Below are positions 4,266-5,395 of a stretch of 5,395 nt of DNA, piece after piece; position 1 is the first letter of the stretch; each line of letters begins with the position of its first letter. The position numbers and the translations under genes were made by a program. Source of the stretch: Prevotellaceae bacterium (GTDB lineage Bacteria > Bacteroidota > Bacteroidia > Bacteroidales > UBA932); assembly GCA_031258915.1 (NCBI GenBank), contig JAIRMD010000171.1:1-5395 (forward strand), written 5' to 3'. A model generated the notes under the pieces. The model made no database searches. It was not told the DNA's origin and saw only the letters and a program-made list of their open reading frames with translations.

Positions 4266-5395
4266 GCTGGCGGGACGACAACCTGCGAGCGCTGTCGGCG
4301 TTTGCCAATACCGCCGGCGGCAAGCTCTGCGTTGGCGTCAGGGATGATGGAAGCGTTTGCGGCGTCAACAACTCGGCCAAGCTGCTGGAAGATTTGCCCA
4401 ACAAAATTGCCAACATTCTGGGTGTTCAGGCGAATGTGCGCGTACAGGAAAAAGATGACTTGAAGTACCTCGAAGTTGAGGTTCCAAAAAGCCCATACCC
4501 AGTTTCGTTTCACGGGCGATTTTACATCCGGAGCGGCAGCACAACGCAGGAGCTGAGAGGAAACGCGCTGCAGCACCTGCTGCTTACGGCAAACAACCTG
4601 ACGTGGGACGAGGTGCCTGTTCCCGATGCCTCGTGGGACGAAATTGATAGCGGCGTGGTGCGCCTGTTTACCCGCAAAGCCATTCAGGCAAATCGCTTGC
4701 CGGTAGACGTTAACGAAAACAGCGTGCAGGATTTGTTCGAGAATCTGGGGTTAAGCAAAAATGGCGTGCTTACGAGGGCGGCGTTGCTTCTTTTTTCCAA
4801 AAAGCCTACCCGCTACTGCTTCCTTGGAGTATGCAAAGTTGGGCGCTTTAGGGGCAACAGCCACGTGGATTTGGTGACGGATGACGTAGTTGAGTGTCCG
4901 CTTTTTCAGATGCCGGACAGGATTATGGAGCTGCTTATTGGCAAGTATCTGCAAAAAAATTTTTCGTATAGCGGCTTGCAGCGTATTGAAACGCTGGAAT
5001 ACCCCGAAATGGCGCTGCGCGAGGCCATCCTAAACGCGGTCATCCATCGCGATTATGGTGCAAATACTTTTTTCACCATCAAGGTATTTGATGGCAGCTT
5101 GGAGCTGTGGAATGAGGGAGAGCTGATGTTTCCCCTGCGTATTGAGTCCTTGAAAGAGCAGCACTTATCGCGCCTGAGGAATAAGCTAATTGCTAACATA
5201 TTCTACCGTTCGGGGCAAATAGAATCGTGGGGGAGGGGCACGCTGAAAATACTGGATGACGCTCGCAAAGGGAGCTACCCCGAGCCCGATTTTGAATACT
5301 TTGAAAATGGTGTTTTGGTGAGGTTTGCTAAAAAGGTGTTTGAGGAAAAGCAGCAAATACCCGATGTGTCTAAAATCAAACATGCGGGTAATATT
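4226..5395 (+). CDS. AlbA_2 (Schlafen-type) domain and ATP-binding protein, 3' end outside window
   Basis: From ATG 4226 the frame is open for 390 codons to the window edge without a stop. The N-terminal domain (about 5-115) is AlbA_2, once called AAA_4: ESQHIEWKESW (5-15), SAFANTAGGKLCVGVRDDGSVCGV (24-47) and FYIRSGSTTQEL (99-110). The C-terminal part resembles the HATPase_c_4 / GHKL-type ATP-binding domain often annotated as RecG-like or 'putative transcriptional regulator': EMALREAILNAVIHRDYG (261-278) with the N-box E266 and N270, then FDGSLELWNEGEL (288-300) and QIESWGRGTLKI (331-342) with a glycine motif. Family members usually run about 100 residues further and end in a winged helix, which would lie beyond the window. 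The biochemical role of these proteins is poorly defined. They occur often near restriction-modification genes, but a role here is not shown. GC content is intermediate between the nuo and restriction genes. The GGGAG at 4218-4222 is only 3 nt from the ATG, so it is a poor ribosome site. Start choice rests on the conserved N-terminus. Confidence 0.9.
   Translation, partial: MQSNESQHIEWKESWRDDNLRALSAFANTAGGKLCVGVRDDGSVCGVNNSAKLLEDLPNKIANILGVQANVRVQEKDDLKYLEVEVPKSPYPVSFHGRFYIRSGSTTQELRGNALQHLLLTANNLTWDEVPVPDASWDEIDSGVVRLFTRKAIQANRLPVDVNENSVQDLFENLGLSKNGVLTRAALLLFSKKPTRYCFLGVCKVGRFRGNSHVDLVTDDVVECPLFQMPDRIMELLIGKYLQKNFSYSGLQRIETLEYPEMALREAILNAVIHRDYGANTFFTIKVFDGSLELWNEGELMFPLRIESLKEQHLSRLRNKLIANIFYRSGQIESWGRGTLKILDDARKGSYPEPDFEYFENGVLVRFAKKVFEEKQQIPDVSKIKHAGNI

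Noticed and set aside
1..5395. CRISPR arrays, tRNA or rRNA genes, riboswitches
   Set aside because: No regularly spaced repeats, tRNA-like cloverleaf or rRNA-like stretches were seen, and almost all of the window is protein-coding.

Overview
The window looks like a chromosomal piece of a Bacteroidetes-type bacterium. This is an inference from the fused nuoCD gene, the nuoA-nuoB-nuoCD order, and starts that mostly lack Shine-Dalgarno sequences. The lineage is not proven. Every recognised gene lies on the + strand.

Positions 1-2259 are the front of a respiratory complex I (NADH:quinone oxidoreductase type) operon: the last ten codons of nuoA, complete nuoB, and complete nuoCD. The genes overlap one another and are GC-rich (about 60% by eye). 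In a normal operon nuoH would follow nuoCD. Here the order breaks off.

Positions 2272-4265 hold a complete type II restriction-modification system bracketed by a 44-bp imperfect direct repeat (41/44 identical). The endonuclease and the adenine methyltransferase both closely resemble the EcoRV pair in their key motifs, so the predicted target is GATATC. These two genes are much more AT-rich (about 38% GC by eye) than their flanks, as expected for acquired DNA. The repeat is the 5' end of the gene that follows the system. Its first copy therefore carries a stub of that gene 16 nt after the nuoCD stop codon, with a decayed trace running about 45 bp beyond the repeat.

Positions 4226-5395 are the start and most of an AlbA_2 (Schlafen-type) plus GHKL-like ATP-binding domain protein, open at the right edge of the window. 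It overlaps the methyltransferase gene by 29 nt.

The simplest history has two steps. An AlbA_2 gene came to sit directly behind nuoCD. An EcoRV-like system then entered at the AlbA_2 start and left a long target duplication, or replaced most of a first tandem AlbA_2 copy. The methyltransferase now ends in a tail encoded by the repeat. No terminator is visible between nuoCD and the inserted genes, so they may be transcribed with the nuo genes. No tRNA, rRNA, CRISPR array or transposase was seen.
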